From Oxalobacter sp. (GTDB lineage Bacteria; Pseudomonadota; Gammaproteobacteria; Burkholderiales; Burkholderiaceae_D): DNA of 51,230 nucleotides. Both the position numbers and the translations under genes were made by a program. The stretch covers positions 1-51,230 of the forward strand of contig JAFWUI010000041.1 of assembly GCA_017524145.1 (NCBI GenBank). The letters run 5' to 3'. Below, in pieces: positions 42,410 to 51,125 of the stretch. Below the pieces are notes generated by a model. That model ran no database searches. It saw only the letters and a list, made by a program, of their open reading frames with translations, and was not told where the DNA came from. Numbering within the stretch: position 1 is the stretch's first letter; each line of letters starts with the position of its first letter.

Positions 42410-43954
42410 TCAGCTTTTCTGCGTGCTCCGTCTGGCGAGCTCTGCCCTGATCCTGTTGGTGTTTGGTCCAAACCAGATGGAGAAAGCAGCGATTACCAAG
42501 ACAACCGCACATGCCTGCATGACAGTATTGGTTGCCAGCATTATGCTCTGCTGGGTTGTGAGCCGGTCAATGATGCCGCGTGCCACTTCCGGGTCAATCC
42601 CGGAACGGATGAGGCCATTGAAATAATCCCCGTAGCGGTCAAGCAGGTAAGACAGCTGTTCATGCTTATAGTTCGTCTGGTTTTCCCAGTAGGTGTTGAC
42701 GATGGATGTGGCGAAAGCACCTGCCAGTGAACGGCAGAAATTGATCAGCCCAGCTGCAGAGTCCATTTCTTCTGGCAGGACACTCATCATGGATTGGGTG
42801 GAAATCGGTACAAATACAAAAGGCAGCCCAAGCCCCATCAGGAACAGGGGTGCTGCTGCAATCCAGTAATCGACATCCGTATCCATGAAGCTGCGGAGAT
42901 AGGTGATGACAGCCATCCAAAGGATGCCGCAGAAAATCAGCTTACGGCAGTCTTTGGTGCCTGACAGTTTTGCAGCAAGTGTGGCGACAGTCAGGGCTGC
43001 GAGTCCCTGGACAGCGGTTGTCCTGCCTGCCCATGTTGAAGTGAAGTTCATACAGGTCTGCAGCCAGAGCGGGGTTGTCACATTGATGCTGAAGAATGCC
43101 CCGAACATCAGGCAGAGTGAGACCGTGCTGGTCCAGAAACCGCTGTGCCGGAATACCCTGAGATCCACTACCGGATTGGGTTCCGTCAGTTCCCAGATCA
43201 GGAATGCGGCAAAACCGATGACGGCGATAACTGCCAAAGTGATGATGTAGTTTGATTCAAACCAGTCATGGTCTTTTCCTTCATCCAGCATAATCTGAAG
43301 GGCGGCGACCCAGATGACCAGAAGGGTCAGCCCGATTTTATCGATTGGACTGTTATCGGTCTTTTCCTGATGGTTACGGAACAGGAAATACAATGCAACG
43401 ACGCTGGCGAATGTGAAGGGGACATTGATATAGAAAATCCAGGGCCAGGAATATTCATCACAGAGCCATCCTCCCAGGACCGGTCCTGTCACTGGTGCAA
43501 TCAGGGTTGTCATTGCCCAGACGCCGTTGGCGGCAGCAGCCCGTCTGGCACCGAATACCCGCAGCATCAAGGTCAGGGACAACGGTAGAAGGGGACCGCC
43601 TGCCAGTCCTTGGAGCACACGGGCAACAACCAGCATCTCCAGTGAATTCGCCAGACCACAGACTGCTGAGAAAAAGCCGAAACCGACCAATGAGAAACAG
43701 AAAACCTTGACAGCCCCGAAACGTTTCGACAGCCAGCCAGTCAATGGCACCATGATGGCTTCGGCAACGGCATACGAAGTGATGACCCAGGTTCCTTGGC
43801 TGTTCGAGGCACCCAGCCCACCAGCGATATGGGCAACAGAAACATTCGCAATCGTGGTGTCCAATACAGCGACAAAATTCCCTGCTGCAAGCACCAATGC
43901 AGTGATCAGCAGGGCGGGACCATTCAGTTCCCATTTTTCCATTGCCTTGTCCAT
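42410..43954 (-). CDS. emrB: DHA2-family MFS multidrug transporter, EmrB type
   Basis: A 514-residue, 14-helix drug:H+ antiporter. Typical motifs: NFVAVLDTTIANVSVAHIAGGLG near the N-terminus (helix 1 motif with Asp), WVITSYAVAEAIMVPLTGWL, RVLQGLAGGPLLPLS, and APVTGPVLGGWL (antiporter motif C). It is the inner-membrane pump of a tripartite system with the HlyD-type adaptor and NodT-type channel upstream on the same strand. Last gene of the operon. Substrates are likely hydrophobic toxic compounds such as uncouplers, bile salts or drugs. Confidence 0.92.
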   Translation of the reverse strand: MDKAMEKWELNGPALLITALVLAAGNFVAVLDTTIANVSVAHIAGGLGASNSQGTWVITSYAVAEAIMVPLTGWLSKRFGAVKVFCFSLVGFGFFSAVCGLANSLEMLVVARVLQGLAGGPLLPLSLTLMLRVFGARRAAAANGVWAMTTLIAPVTGPVLGGWLCDEYSWPWIFYINVPFTFASVVALYFLFRNHQEKTDNSPIDKIGLTLLVIWVAALQIMLDEGKDHDWFESNYIITLAVIAVIGFAAFLIWELTEPNPVVDLRVFRHSGFWTSTVSLCLMFGAFFSINVTTPLWLQTCMNFTSTWAGRTTAVQGLAALTVATLAAKLSGTKDCRKLIFCGILWMAVITYLRSFMDTDVDYWIAAAPLFLMGLGLPFVFVPISTQSMMSVLPEEMDSAAGLINFCRSLAGAFATSIVNTYWENQTNYKHEQLSYLLDRYGDYFNGLIRSGIDPEVARGIIDRLTTQQSIMLATNTVMQACAVVLVIAAFSIWFGPNTNRIRAELARRSTQKS

Positions 43955-44023
43955 ATGGAAATCCAGATTCCAGCGGGAAATTTCAAATATCCCGGTCAGG
44001 ATTGATTGGGAATGCTGCCATCA

Positions 44024-44995
44024 TCATTTTTCGTCACTGGTGGTATCAATGGTCACTTCCATCGAAAGGCCTACCTGTAATGGATGGGCTTTCAGTTCTT
44101 CAGGATCCAGCCGGATACGGACAGGCAGACGCTGGACAACCTTGATCCAGTTGCCAGTTGCATTCTGTGCAGGAATCAATGCAAATGCAGAACCGGTACC
44201 CCCAGAAAAACCATCAACCACACCATGGTATTCCACAGAAGAGCCATGGATGTCTGAAACAACGGTTGCTTTCTGTCCGGGACGGACATTTTTCAGCTGG
44301 CCTTCCTTGAAATTTGCATCTACATGGATATCCTGGATGGGTACAACTGCCAGGACAGGTACCCCTGGCTGGACTTTCTGCCCAACCTGGACAGTCCTTT
44401 TGGAGATGATGCCGTCAACAGGGGCTTTCAGGACGGTCCTGCCCAGATTGACAGAAGCTTGGTCGGCACGGGCTTTGGCCTGGGCAATGGCAGCTTTCGC
44501 ACCGTCAATCCGTGCTTGGGCAGAAGCCAGTGCATTCTCGGCAGCAGTGACTTCATCTGCAGACACAGAACCAGAACTGACCAACGCTTTGCGGCGCTGC
44601 AGGTCGATGGCAGCTTTTTTCCGGTCAGCTGTCGCTGCGGCAAGCTGTGCCTGTGCCATGCTTTCATCCGCTTTCGCCTGGTTCAATGCAAGACGGGTAT
44701 CAATTTCATCGATGACCACCAGGACATCCCCTTTTTTGACAGTCTGAGTGTCCACTACATTCACCTGTGAAACCGTTCCAGTGATTTCAGGTGTTACCTG
44801 TGCCACTTCTGTGGCGGTGTAGGCATTGTCGGTTGAGACATATCTGGAGGCATACAGGAACCAGTAAGCGCACCATCCGATGGCACATGCCAGTACCACC
44901 AGAATCAGGATGGCAAACAGTCTGCGGCGTCTGCCAGTATTTGTCTTAGGCGCGGTTGACGGCCCAGGAACCGTCGTGCCAGCATCATCAGTCAT
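44024..44995 (-). CDS. emrA: HlyD/EmrA-family membrane fusion protein
   Basis: A 323-residue periplasmic adaptor. One membrane helix lies at residues ~26-49 (LFAILILVVLACAIGWCAYWFL), then a biotinyl-lipoyl-like half (YVSTDNAYTATEVAQVTPEITGTVSQVNV), a helical hairpin rich in Ala and Lys (about 95-185), the second lipoyl half (LKAPVDGIISKRTVQVGQKV) and a beta barrel. This is the order of EmrA proteins. It bridges EmrB and the outer-membrane channel. AAGGA precedes the ATG. 69 bases separate it from emrB. Confidence 0.92.
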   Translation of the reverse strand: MTDDAGTTVPGPSTAPKTNTGRRRRLFAILILVVLACAIGWCAYWFLYASRYVSTDNAYTATEVAQVTPEITGTVSQVNVVDTQTVKKGDVLVVIDEIDTRLALNQAKADESMAQAQLAAATADRKKAAIDLQRRKALVSSGSVSADEVTAAENALASAQARIDGAKAAIAQAKARADQASVNLGRTVLKAPVDGIISKRTVQVGQKVQPGVPVLAVVPIQDIHVDANFKEGQLKNVRPGQKATVVSDIHGSSVEYHGVVDGFSGGTGSAFALIPAQNATGNWIKVVQRLPVRIRLDPEELKAHPLQVGLSMEVTIDTTSDEK

Positions 44996-45092
44996 TTAAG
45001 GTTTCCTTTTCATTCAATACCCGGTATGCAGGCCATTGCCAGACATCACTATGGGGAAAAGCGTCCAGATGGGGCATAGCATAGCGGTTCTG

Positions 45093-46574
45093 TCAGTATT
45101 TTTCAGCATCAAGGCGGTCAACCGTTGGCGGTTTTTCATAACCACCGCCCAATGCCTTGACCATTGCAACGTCCATGATGAAGATTTTTGCCCGCAGGTC
45201 AGCTTGGACACGCAGGGTCTGCAACAATGTTTCTTCAGCACTCAGGACTGCCAGATAATTGGCAAGCCCGCCTTTATAACGGTTATGGACAAGCCGGTGT
45301 GCTTCCCGTGCAGCATCGACTGCCAGACGGTTTTTTTCCAGCTGGGCGACCAGTTGCCGTTGCGAAACCAGTGCATCGCTGATTTCCTGAAAGGCATTCG
45401 TCAGTGTCTGGTTGTAAAGTCCAACCGCCTCAGCATATCCTGCCCGGACGCCTTCCAACTGGGCACTCAAGCGGCCCGCTGTAAAAATGGGCAGGTTGAT
45501 GGCGGGGACGACGCCATAATAGTCAGAGCCACTCTTGAATACTTTGGCAATACCTGCCTGGTAGCCGATAAAGGCAGACAGGTTTACATCAGGATAGAAC
45601 TCGGCTTTCTGGCGTTCAATCTGGCTGACCATGGATTCTACCCGCAGGCGGGCGGCTGCGATGTCAGGACGGCGTCCCAACAGCGACATCTTCAGTTCAG
45701 CAGGCAGGCTGTAACCTGCCTTGAGGTCCAATGCTGGGCGTGAAATGGCCAGTCCCCGGTCAGGTCCGGCCCCCATCAAGGCAGCCAGCTTGTTCCGTTG
45801 CAGGCCAATCCGTTCATCAATGGCGAGCAGTTCTGTTTCAGATTCCGCCAACCGTGCTTCAGCCTGTTTCACAGCCGTCAAGGTGTCCAAGCCATGTTGA
45901 TGGCGTTGCCTGAACAGCGACAGGTTCTGTTGGCGGATTTTCATGATTGAAGAGACCGTATCCTTGGTATAGAACAGATGTGCCAATTCACCGTATTCCA
46001 CTGCAATCGATGTAGCAATCATCAGCCGTGCCTGTGCAAAATCAGCGGCTGCTGCCTCTTCTGTCGAAATAGCGGCTTCCAATGCCGCACGGTTCTTGCC
46101 AAAGAAGTCCAGTTCCCAGTTGAAATCAAGTCCCATGGAAGCAAATCCATGGGTACCATGCGGGGCAAACTGGGGAGGAATCGTGTAATTCTGGCTGATT
46201 TTCTGGGTACCGGCCTGGGCTTCCCCATAAACCTGTGGATACAGGACGGATCCTGCAACACCGGTCATTGCCTGCGCATGACGGAAACGGGCTGCTGCAA
46301 CGGTTATGGAAGGTGAATTGGCAAGCCCCTCTGCAATGAGGGAGTCCAACTGTGCATCATGGTAATTTTCCCACCAGTTTCCGGTTGGCCAGTCCTGCTG
46401 GGGGGCTTGGAATGATGTCTGGGTTTCATACTGGTCAACCGTTTTCAGTTCTGGTGTCATGCCCTTGGGTGGGATAGGTGCACAGCCATTTAGAAGGACA
46501 ATCCCTGATATCAGTGCAGACATCATCAGCAACCGGCTTGGAATGCACCAGTGGCGGAAATTGCTTGGAAACAC
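45093..46574 (-). CDS. Outer-membrane efflux lipoprotein, NodT/OprM type
   Basis: A 493-residue TolC-like channel subunit. GTG start with AAGG six bases upstream. Signal peptide with lipobox LNGC (Cys31). The two repeated efflux-protein domains are seen: PTGNWWENYHDAQLDSLIAEGLANSPSI in parts, YPQVYGEAQAG, WELDFFGKNRAA, and SLLGRRPDIAAARLRVES, all hallmarks of the NodT family. A trimer forms the exit duct for EmrAB. First gene of the operon, divergent from the TetR gene. Confidence 0.92.
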   Translation of the reverse strand: MFPSNFRHWCIPSRLLMMSALISGIVLLNGCAPIPPKGMTPELKTVDQYETQTSFQAPQQDWPTGNWWENYHDAQLDSLIAEGLANSPSITVAAARFRHAQAMTGVAGSVLYPQVYGEAQAGTQKISQNYTIPPQFAPHGTHGFASMGLDFNWELDFFGKNRAALEAAISTEEAAAADFAQARLMIATSIAVEYGELAHLFYTKDTVSSIMKIRQQNLSLFRQRHQHGLDTLTAVKQAEARLAESETELLAIDERIGLQRNKLAALMGAGPDRGLAISRPALDLKAGYSLPAELKMSLLGRRPDIAAARLRVESMVSQIERQKAEFYPDVNLSAFIGYQAGIAKVFKSGSDYYGVVPAINLPIFTAGRLSAQLEGVRAGYAEAVGLYNQTLTNAFQEISDALVSQRQLVAQLEKNRLAVDAAREAHRLVHNRYKGGLANYLAVLSAEETLLQTLRVQADLRAKIFIMDVAMVKALGGGYEKPPTVDRLDAEKY

Positions 46575-46612
46575 AGGAGACCTTTAAAAAACGATTGAAA
46601 AACTTTTTAATA

Positions 46613-46656
46613 AACTGTACAGTACTGTCCATTATAGGAATCAATAACTGTACTGT
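46613..46656. promoter_or_regulatory. Operator candidate for the TetR regulator of the efflux operon
   Basis: AACTGTAC occurs at 46613-46620 and again at 46646-46653, 33 bases apart (about three helical turns). The first copy is part of overlapping palindromes (GTAC, ACAGTACTGT). The site lies between the divergent efflux operon and TetR gene, right over both expected promoters. Confidence 0.5.
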
Positions 46657-46681
46657 CAACAGAAATATAACTAAACAAATT

Positions 46682-47368
46682 ATGAGAAGACGAACAGAAG
46701 CAAAACGCAATGCCATTCTGAAAGTAGCAGAAGAGCTTTTCCGTAAAAAAGGGTATCAGAATACCTCGATGAGCGAAATCACAGCAAAGGTAGGGGGGTC
46801 AAAGGCGACCATCTATGGCTACTTCAAGTCCAAGAAACTTCTTTTCCAGGCAGTGATGGAAGGCGTGTCATTGGAGGCGTTCCGCCAGCAGGAATATGGT
46901 CCTTCAGACGGTTCCATACAGATCATCCCATGGGAAAATTACCGGCAGATCAGTGTCTTGATCGATGACCTGCTGAATTCCAAGGACGGCATGAAGAAAA
47001 CGCTCTACCGTTTCAGCAAGAATATCATGCGGACAGTCTGCCAGCCGGAATTCCTTGAAATCTACAGGCTTGCACTGGGCACTTCCAGCAAATCCGGCAT
47101 CAGCCAGCGTTTTTTTGAAACTGGTCCTATGCATCTGGTTGGGAATGTTGAGAAATACCTGCAGTCCTGCAAGGAGAAGGGGGAACTCCAGTTCAAGGAT
47201 ATCGAAGTGGCAACAGCCCACTTTTTTGGCCTGGTCCGCGGTTCAATCTTTGAGCCCCATCTTTTTAATTATGGAAAAAAGATGTCCGGGACAGAAGTCC
47301 AGCGGAAAACGCGTCTGGCGGTTGACGCCTTCCTGAAACTGTACGGAACAGAAAAGGCAGACGCATAG
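46682..47368 (+). CDS. TetR-family regulator of the efflux operon
   Basis: 228 residues from the ATG at 46682; a longer frame from 46478 overlaps the efflux gene and is rejected. The N-terminal HTH is clear: ILKVAEELFRKKGYQNTSMSEITAKVGGSKATIYGYFKSKK (read in parts). The C-terminal domain resembles the AcrR/TetR_C type, with a basic helix near 100-130. No evident ribosome-binding site. It should repress the divergent tripartite operon and be relieved by a pump substrate. Confidence 0.88.
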   Translation: MRRRTEAKRNAILKVAEELFRKKGYQNTSMSEITAKVGGSKATIYGYFKSKKLLFQAVMEGVSLEAFRQQEYGPSDGSIQIIPWENYRQISVLIDDLLNSKDGMKKTLYRFSKNIMRTVCQPEFLEIYRLALGTSSKSGISQRFFETGPMHLVGNVEKYLQSCKEKGELQFKDIEVATAHFFGLVRGSIFEPHLFNYGKKMSGTEVQRKTRLAVDAFLKLYGTEKADA

Positions 47369-47432
47369 TCTATACGGTTGCCTGTCATCAAGACGATGGC
47401 AGGCATTCAAGGTCAGCAGTATTCAAAACGTA

Positions 47433-48422
47433 GTGGGCGTACTCATTCAGATTGCAGGACTGCTTGGCAGATATATGGGACCTGTCATCGTTTTGGTGGC
47501 AGGTTCCGCGCTTTTCTGCCCTGGCGCCTTTCTTTGGCTCCAGACAGCATGGATTGCGCCATTGCTCATGCTGGTTATGTTCGGCATGGGGCTTACCCTC
47601 AAGACGGAAGATTTCAGGATCCTCTTCCTGCGTCCCAAAGACATCATTGCCGGTTGCCTTGCCCAGTTTACCGTTATGCCATTGCTGGCGTATGGATTAG
47701 GCTGCCTGTTCCAGTTGGATGATGCGTTGATGGCAGGTGTCATCCTGGTCGGGACCTGTCCAGGCGGAACGGCCAGCAATGTCATCACTTATCTGGCAAA
47801 AGGTGATGTAGCATTGTCTGTCGGCATCACCAGCATCAATACACTTATCGCACCTTTGCTCACGCCATTCATTACCTGGTTGTTGCTCCGGACATCCGTC
47901 ACTGTTGATTTCATGACGTTGTTCCTCTCCATCCTTCAGATTGTCGTGTTGCCAGTGACGTTGGGTTACCTGGCAAACCGGTGGTTTGGCAACCAGACCC
48001 AGAGACTGATTGGTTTGCTGCCAGGAGTTTCGGTAACGGCAATCGCTGTCATTGTTGCTGCGGTTGTTGCCCATAATGCCCAGAAGATACTGGATACAGG
48101 CATCATACTGTTTGCCGTTGTCATTCTGCATAATCTTCTGGGATATGCCTGTGGCTATGGTGTGGGGAGGCTGTTGCAGATGACTGGACCAAGAACCAAG
48201 GCATTGACCATCGAAATCGGCATGCAGAACTCCGGACTGGCATCCAGTCTGGCAAACTTGGCGTTTCCAAACCTGGCTATGGCGACTGTGCCAGGGGCAC
48301 TTTTCTCGGTCTGGCATAACATTTCAGGTGCTTTGCTTGCTGGACTCTTCCGCAAATGGGACGGACAGGGGAAAATAACAGCTGACAACCATCAATCTGG
48401 AGACAGTTCCAATGAAAGGTGA
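47433..48422 (+). CDS. BASS-family (bile acid:sodium symporter) transporter, PanS-like
   Basis: A 329-residue membrane protein with about ten helices. BASS hallmarks are visible: GMGLTLKTEDFR, then PLLAYGLGCLF, the GTCPGGTASNVITYLAKGDVALSVG substrate/Na+ crossover, and EIGMQNSGLASSLA at the second crossover. Bacterial relatives carry pantoate/2-ketopantoate, pyruvate or related organic anions with Na+; true bile-acid transport is rare. GTG start at 47433 is uncertain; the ATG at 47475 is the alternative. The stop overlaps the start of the next small gene by 11 bases. Confidence 0.88.
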   Translation: MGVLIQIAGLLGRYMGPVIVLVAGSALFCPGAFLWLQTAWIAPLLMLVMFGMGLTLKTEDFRILFLRPKDIIAGCLAQFTVMPLLAYGLGCLFQLDDALMAGVILVGTCPGGTASNVITYLAKGDVALSVGITSINTLIAPLLTPFITWLLLRTSVTVDFMTLFLSILQIVVLPVTLGYLANRWFGNQTQRLIGLLPGVSVTAIAVIVAAVVAHNAQKILDTGIILFAVVILHNLLGYACGYGVGRLLQMTGPRTKALTIEIGMQNSGLASSLANLAFPNLAMATVPGALFSVWHNISGALLAGLFRKWDGQGKITADNHQSGDSSNER

Positions 48423-48726
48423 AGAAATCACCATCAAAATCGGAGCCTGGCTGATAGAGCAGGCGGCAAAGGCAGTACCTGATGTGGCATCTGATGTCGA
48501 TCCGCGTATCCATCGGAACATCAAGGCGATGAATGCCGCAGAAGGCATGACATCGGAAATGATAGATGGGCAGCGTAAAGCTTGTGCGCAGGCACTGGGT
48601 TTTGAAGACAATCCCGAATTCCAGGCGTTTTTCAAGATTGTCCATCAGCTCTGGGCATCTGGAAGGCTTGACCTGATGATGGAATACTGGGAGAACAAGC
48701 AGATGGTGGATGACCTGAAGGCATAA
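48412..48726 (+). CDS. Hypothetical protein, 104 residues, coupled to BASS transporter
   Basis: No family recognised. A soluble, mainly helical protein (EITIKIGAWLIEQAAKAVPDVASDVDP, DLMMEYWENKQMVDDLKA in parts) with a single Cys, in KACAQALG. Its ATG lies within the last codons of the transporter gene in another frame, so it is likely translated by coupling. It may be a regulator or accessory of the transporter; that is inference from position only. Confidence 0.65.
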   Translation: MKGEEITIKIGAWLIEQAAKAVPDVASDVDPRIHRNIKAMNAAEGMTSEMIDGQRKACAQALGFEDNPEFQAFFKIVHQLWASGRLDLMMEYWENKQMVDDLKA

Positions 48727-48773
48727 GCAGGAAACTGCCTCTACAGGTCATCCTGGTGGGAATGTGGGACTGC

Positions 48774-49229
48774 CTAACGGCGGGTCCGGATAACGTAGTC
48801 TTTCCGGGTGGTTTTCACGGCTTCCCAAGTGCCGGAAAACCCTTCATGCAGGATGAAACTGTCACCGGCCTTCACATGGTGCGGTTCACCGCCATCTTCG
48901 GTGATGATGGATTCCCCCTCAATGATGCGGCAGTATTCCCAGTGGTTTTCCGCATTCCTGAAATGCCATTTCCCCGGTGTGGATTCCCAGATACCGGTTT
49001 TGATGTCACCGTCTTTCTCAAACTGCCAGATACGGAATTCCGGTTTGCCGGAAATCACATCGACGCGGGCAATTACCGGTCCATAGGAGAACGGCTCAAC
49101 CTTGCTGATGTCCATGGGTTGGATGCCGGAGACCCTGCCATCTGAGCGTTTCTCTGGCTGGTAATTCGTGCAGCCGCCCAAGGAAACCATCAGGGAAAGT
49201 CCCATCAATACAGCGGTCAGTTTTTTCAT
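48774..49229 (-). CDS. Lipoprotein with cupin domain
   Basis: 151 residues. Lipoprotein signal with lipobox LGGC (Cys20). The mature part is a Cupin_3 (DUF861)-type barrel: GIWESTPGKWHF, then ENHWEYCRIIEGESIITEDGG and HHVKAGDSFILHEGFSGTWE in parts, ending in a basic RTRR. Cytoplasmic relatives include EutQ-like and (S)-ureidoglycine-type cupins; a lipid-anchored periplasmic form is uncommon. AGGA seven bases before the ATG. It follows the NTF2-like gene by 32 bases on the same strand, so the two form an operon. Confidence 0.8.
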   Translation of the reverse strand: MKKLTAVLMGLSLMVSLGGCTNYQPEKRSDGRVSGIQPMDISKVEPFSYGPVIARVDVISGKPEFRIWQFEKDGDIKTGIWESTPGKWHFRNAENHWEYCRIIEGESIITEDGGEPHHVKAGDSFILHEGFSGTWEAVKTTRKDYVIRTRR

Positions 49230-49261
49230 TACGTCATCCTGTCAATCTGGAAATTGAAGGG

Positions 49262-49645
49262 TCATTTATCAAACATATGGAAGACTTTGGCGATTGCCTG
49301 CCATTTACCGTCCTGTTTCAGGAAAGTCAGGTAATCATTGTAATCAGCACCGATTGCATCGTTTTCCATATCAATGCGGACAACAGCGGTTGTCGGGGTG
49401 ATTGCCAATACATCGATATGGGTCTTGATATTGGGTGCGGCACCGTTTTCTTTCACAAAGTCATAAAGGTTGCTGATAGGGCCTTCCAGCAGCCCGTCGG
49501 TTGTGAATCCATACATGATGGCATCCTTATGGAAGGCTTCAGCGACAACCTCAGCCTTGCCCTGATAAAGCCCTTCAACATATTTCCCGGCTGCTGCAAC
49601 AACAGCATCATATTCAGCGGTTGGGACACATTTGATATTCGCCAT
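49262..49645 (-). CDS. Nuclear transport factor 2 family protein (lumazine-binding-like)
   Basis: A 127-residue single-domain protein of the SnoaL/NTF2 fold, close to the putative lumazine-binding (Lumazine_bd_2) type. The pattern is an N-terminal helix (YDAVVAAAGKYVEGLYQGKAE), AFHKDAIMYGF, then beta strands (TTAVVRIDMEN, NDYLTFLKQDGKWQAIAKVFHMF). Catalytic function unknown. AAGGA precedes the ATG. First gene of a two-gene operon with the cupin lipoprotein and divergent from the TetR gene at 49740. Confidence 0.85.
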   Translation of the reverse strand: MANIKCVPTAEYDAVVAAAGKYVEGLYQGKAEVVAEAFHKDAIMYGFTTDGLLEGPISNLYDFVKENGAAPNIKTHIDVLAITPTTAVVRIDMENDAIGADYNDYLTFLKQDGKWQAIAKVFHMFDK

Positions 49646-49682
49646 GGTTTTTTCCTTTCGATGAAATAAATATGTAACGTTT

Positions 49683-49719
49683 GGTACAAAATTATTTCAA
49701 TAATATAATGACCGGTACA
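49683..49719. promoter_or_regulatory. Operator and promoter between NTF2 gene and TetR
   Basis: Direct repeats of GGTACA (49683-49688 and 49714-49719) are 31 bases apart, with a perfect TATAAT (49704-49709) between them on the plus strand. The TetR protein probably binds here to control both directions. Confidence 0.5.
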
Positions 49720-49739
49720 TAATTTGTCAACACCATGTC

Positions 49740-50348
49740 ATGACAGAAGAAAAGATAAAACAGAGAGGACGTCCGAGGGCTTTCAACCGCGAAGAAGCCC
49801 TACGGGGAGCCTTGTCTTTATTCTGGCAGCAGGGCTATGAACCGACTTCGATTGCACAGCTCTGCGATGTCATGCAGATCAACAAGCCGAGCCTGTATGC
49901 GGCTTTCGGCAACAAGTCAGACCTCTTCCTTGAAGCAGTGGATTATTATGAAACCACCTATTGGGATGGCGTCTGGCAGCAGATGTTCAATGAGCCTGAT
50001 TTAAGGAAAGCCATCAAGGATTTCTTCATCACTTCGGCGGAAATCCTGACATCAAGGGAAATTCCCTGCGGATGTATGGTTGTGCTGGCTGCCATCAACA
50101 TCCGTTCATCGGAAACAGAAATCCTGAAAGTCATCCGCCAGCTGCGCCTTGAGGGGTATGACTGGTTCCGTAAACGGTTGCTCAAGGGCAGGGAAGATGG
50201 TCAGCTGGGTATGGATGTCGATATCGATGCCTTGGCAGTCGCGCTCAATACCTTCCTTGAAGGGCTTTCCATCCAGGTACATGATGGTGTGGATGCTGTC
50301 ATGCTGAAGGCAGTGGCGCGTTGTGCTGTTGATATGATTCCTGACTGA
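49740..50348 (+). CDS. TetR-family regulator
   Basis: 202 residues. The N-terminal HTH is clear: REEALRGALSLFWQQGYEPTS, then CDVMQINKPSLYAAFGNKSDLF. The C-terminal domain has the GCMVVLAAI segment (with Cys in IPCGC) typical of the TetR_C group that follows short-chain or oxidative-stress genes. No ribosome-binding site is visible before the ATG, and the -10 at 49704 implies a leader of only ~24 bases, so weak initiation is likely. Probably represses the divergent NTF2/cupin operon. Confidence 0.88.
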   Translation: MTEEKIKQRGRPRAFNREEALRGALSLFWQQGYEPTSIAQLCDVMQINKPSLYAAFGNKSDLFLEAVDYYETTYWDGVWQQMFNEPDLRKAIKDFFITSAEILTSREIPCGCMVVLAAINIRSSETEILKVIRQLRLEGYDWFRKRLLKGREDGQLGMDVDIDALAVALNTFLEGLSIQVHDGVDAVMLKAVARCAVDMIPD

Positions 50349-50450
50349 ACAGCGGCAATATCTTGAAAGAATTGCAATCTTGTCCTGAAACAGGGCTAGA
50401 ATGTCAGAAACCTTTCCCACGCTGTTTATCCAACCAGACAGGTCATCAGT

Positions 50451-50930
50451 ATGAGAAAAGCTGAACTCCGAGACATCCCCCGTGTGGCAGAAATCCTCAT
50501 CTTCACCAAACGGACAGCCTACCGCCCGATTTTTGAGAATGATGCCCTCTCTTTCAACGCCATGCAGGTCTGCAAGGAAGCGGAACGGCTGAAGAAAGCC
50601 CACGCACTGGATGGAGTGTATGTTTATGATGACGGGATTATCAAAGGGATGCTGCGCCGGGAGATTGATGGCAGGATCATGCATCTGTATGAACTCTTCA
50701 TCGACCCATTCTTTCAGAAAGAAGGCATCGGCAGGCAGATGCTGTCCGATTTGGTGGTGGAAGCCCGCCGCCGCCACTGTTTCGAGATTGACCTTTGGGT
50801 CATTGAGAAGAACACCGGCGCCCGGAAGTTCTATGAAAAACTCGGCTATGAATGGACTGGCAGCCGGGAACCGATCACCGAAGTTGAACCCGCTGGGCTT
50901 TTCCGGCTGAAATACAGCCTGAAACTCTGA
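50451..50930 (+). CDS. GNAT-family N-acetyltransferase
   Basis: A 159-residue acetyltransferase. The acetyl-CoA loop is QKEGIGRQML in the block LYELFIDPFFQKEGIGRQML, a canonical motif A (Q/R-x-x-G-x-G/A). Motif B follows as EKNTGARKFYEKLGYEWTG. N-terminus MRKAELRDIPRVAEI is typical. Substrate unknown. It stands alone downstream of the TetR gene and is not obviously part of that regulon. Confidence 0.88.
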   Translation: MRKAELRDIPRVAEILIFTKRTAYRPIFENDALSFNAMQVCKEAERLKKAHALDGVYVYDDGIIKGMLRREIDGRIMHLYELFIDPFFQKEGIGRQMLSDLVVEARRRHCFEIDLWVIEKNTGARKFYEKLGYEWTGSREPITEVEPAGLFRLKYSLKL

Positions 50931-51046
50931 TTGACGGTGTGCCTGAAATAGGGAGGTTTACAAACCTTCTACCGTTACCTCTATGACTCGGTCAAGGAGG
51001 GGAAGAATATAGGTGTCAGATAACAATAACTTTTAACAGGATTCTT
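50931..51046. other. Possible short gene remnant
   Basis: A plus-strand frame reading GGLQTFYRYLYDSVKEGK and ending at a TAA (51021-51023) looks protein-like but has no start codon. It may be a remnant of a mobile-element gene; support is weak. Confidence 0.2.
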
Positions 51047-51058
51047 TCAGCCAAAAAG

Positions 51059-51092
51059 AAACCACAGATTTTCAGGTCTGTGGTTTTTGTTT
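51059..51092. terminator. Rho-independent terminator
   Basis: AAACCACAGA (51059-51068) pairs with TCTGTGGTTT (51077-51086) with an 8-base loop, followed by TTTGTTT on the plus strand. Confidence 0.8.
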
Positions 51093-51098
51093 ATCAAA

Positions 51099-51125
51099 CG
51101 AAAACCCCCAGCTAGGCTGGGGGTT
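51099..51125 (-). terminator. Rho-independent terminator of a gene beyond the right edge
   Basis: On the minus strand AACCCCCAGC pairs perfectly with GCTGGGGGTT (51125-51116 with 51112-51103) with a 3-base loop, followed by TT. It suits the end of a minus-strand transcript entering from the right. Confidence 0.7.

Noticed and set aside
43527-44747. Plus-strand open frame (406 codons) opposite emrB and emrA
   Set aside because: Low-complexity Ser/Thr/Pro composition, no start signal, and both opposite-strand genes are clear.
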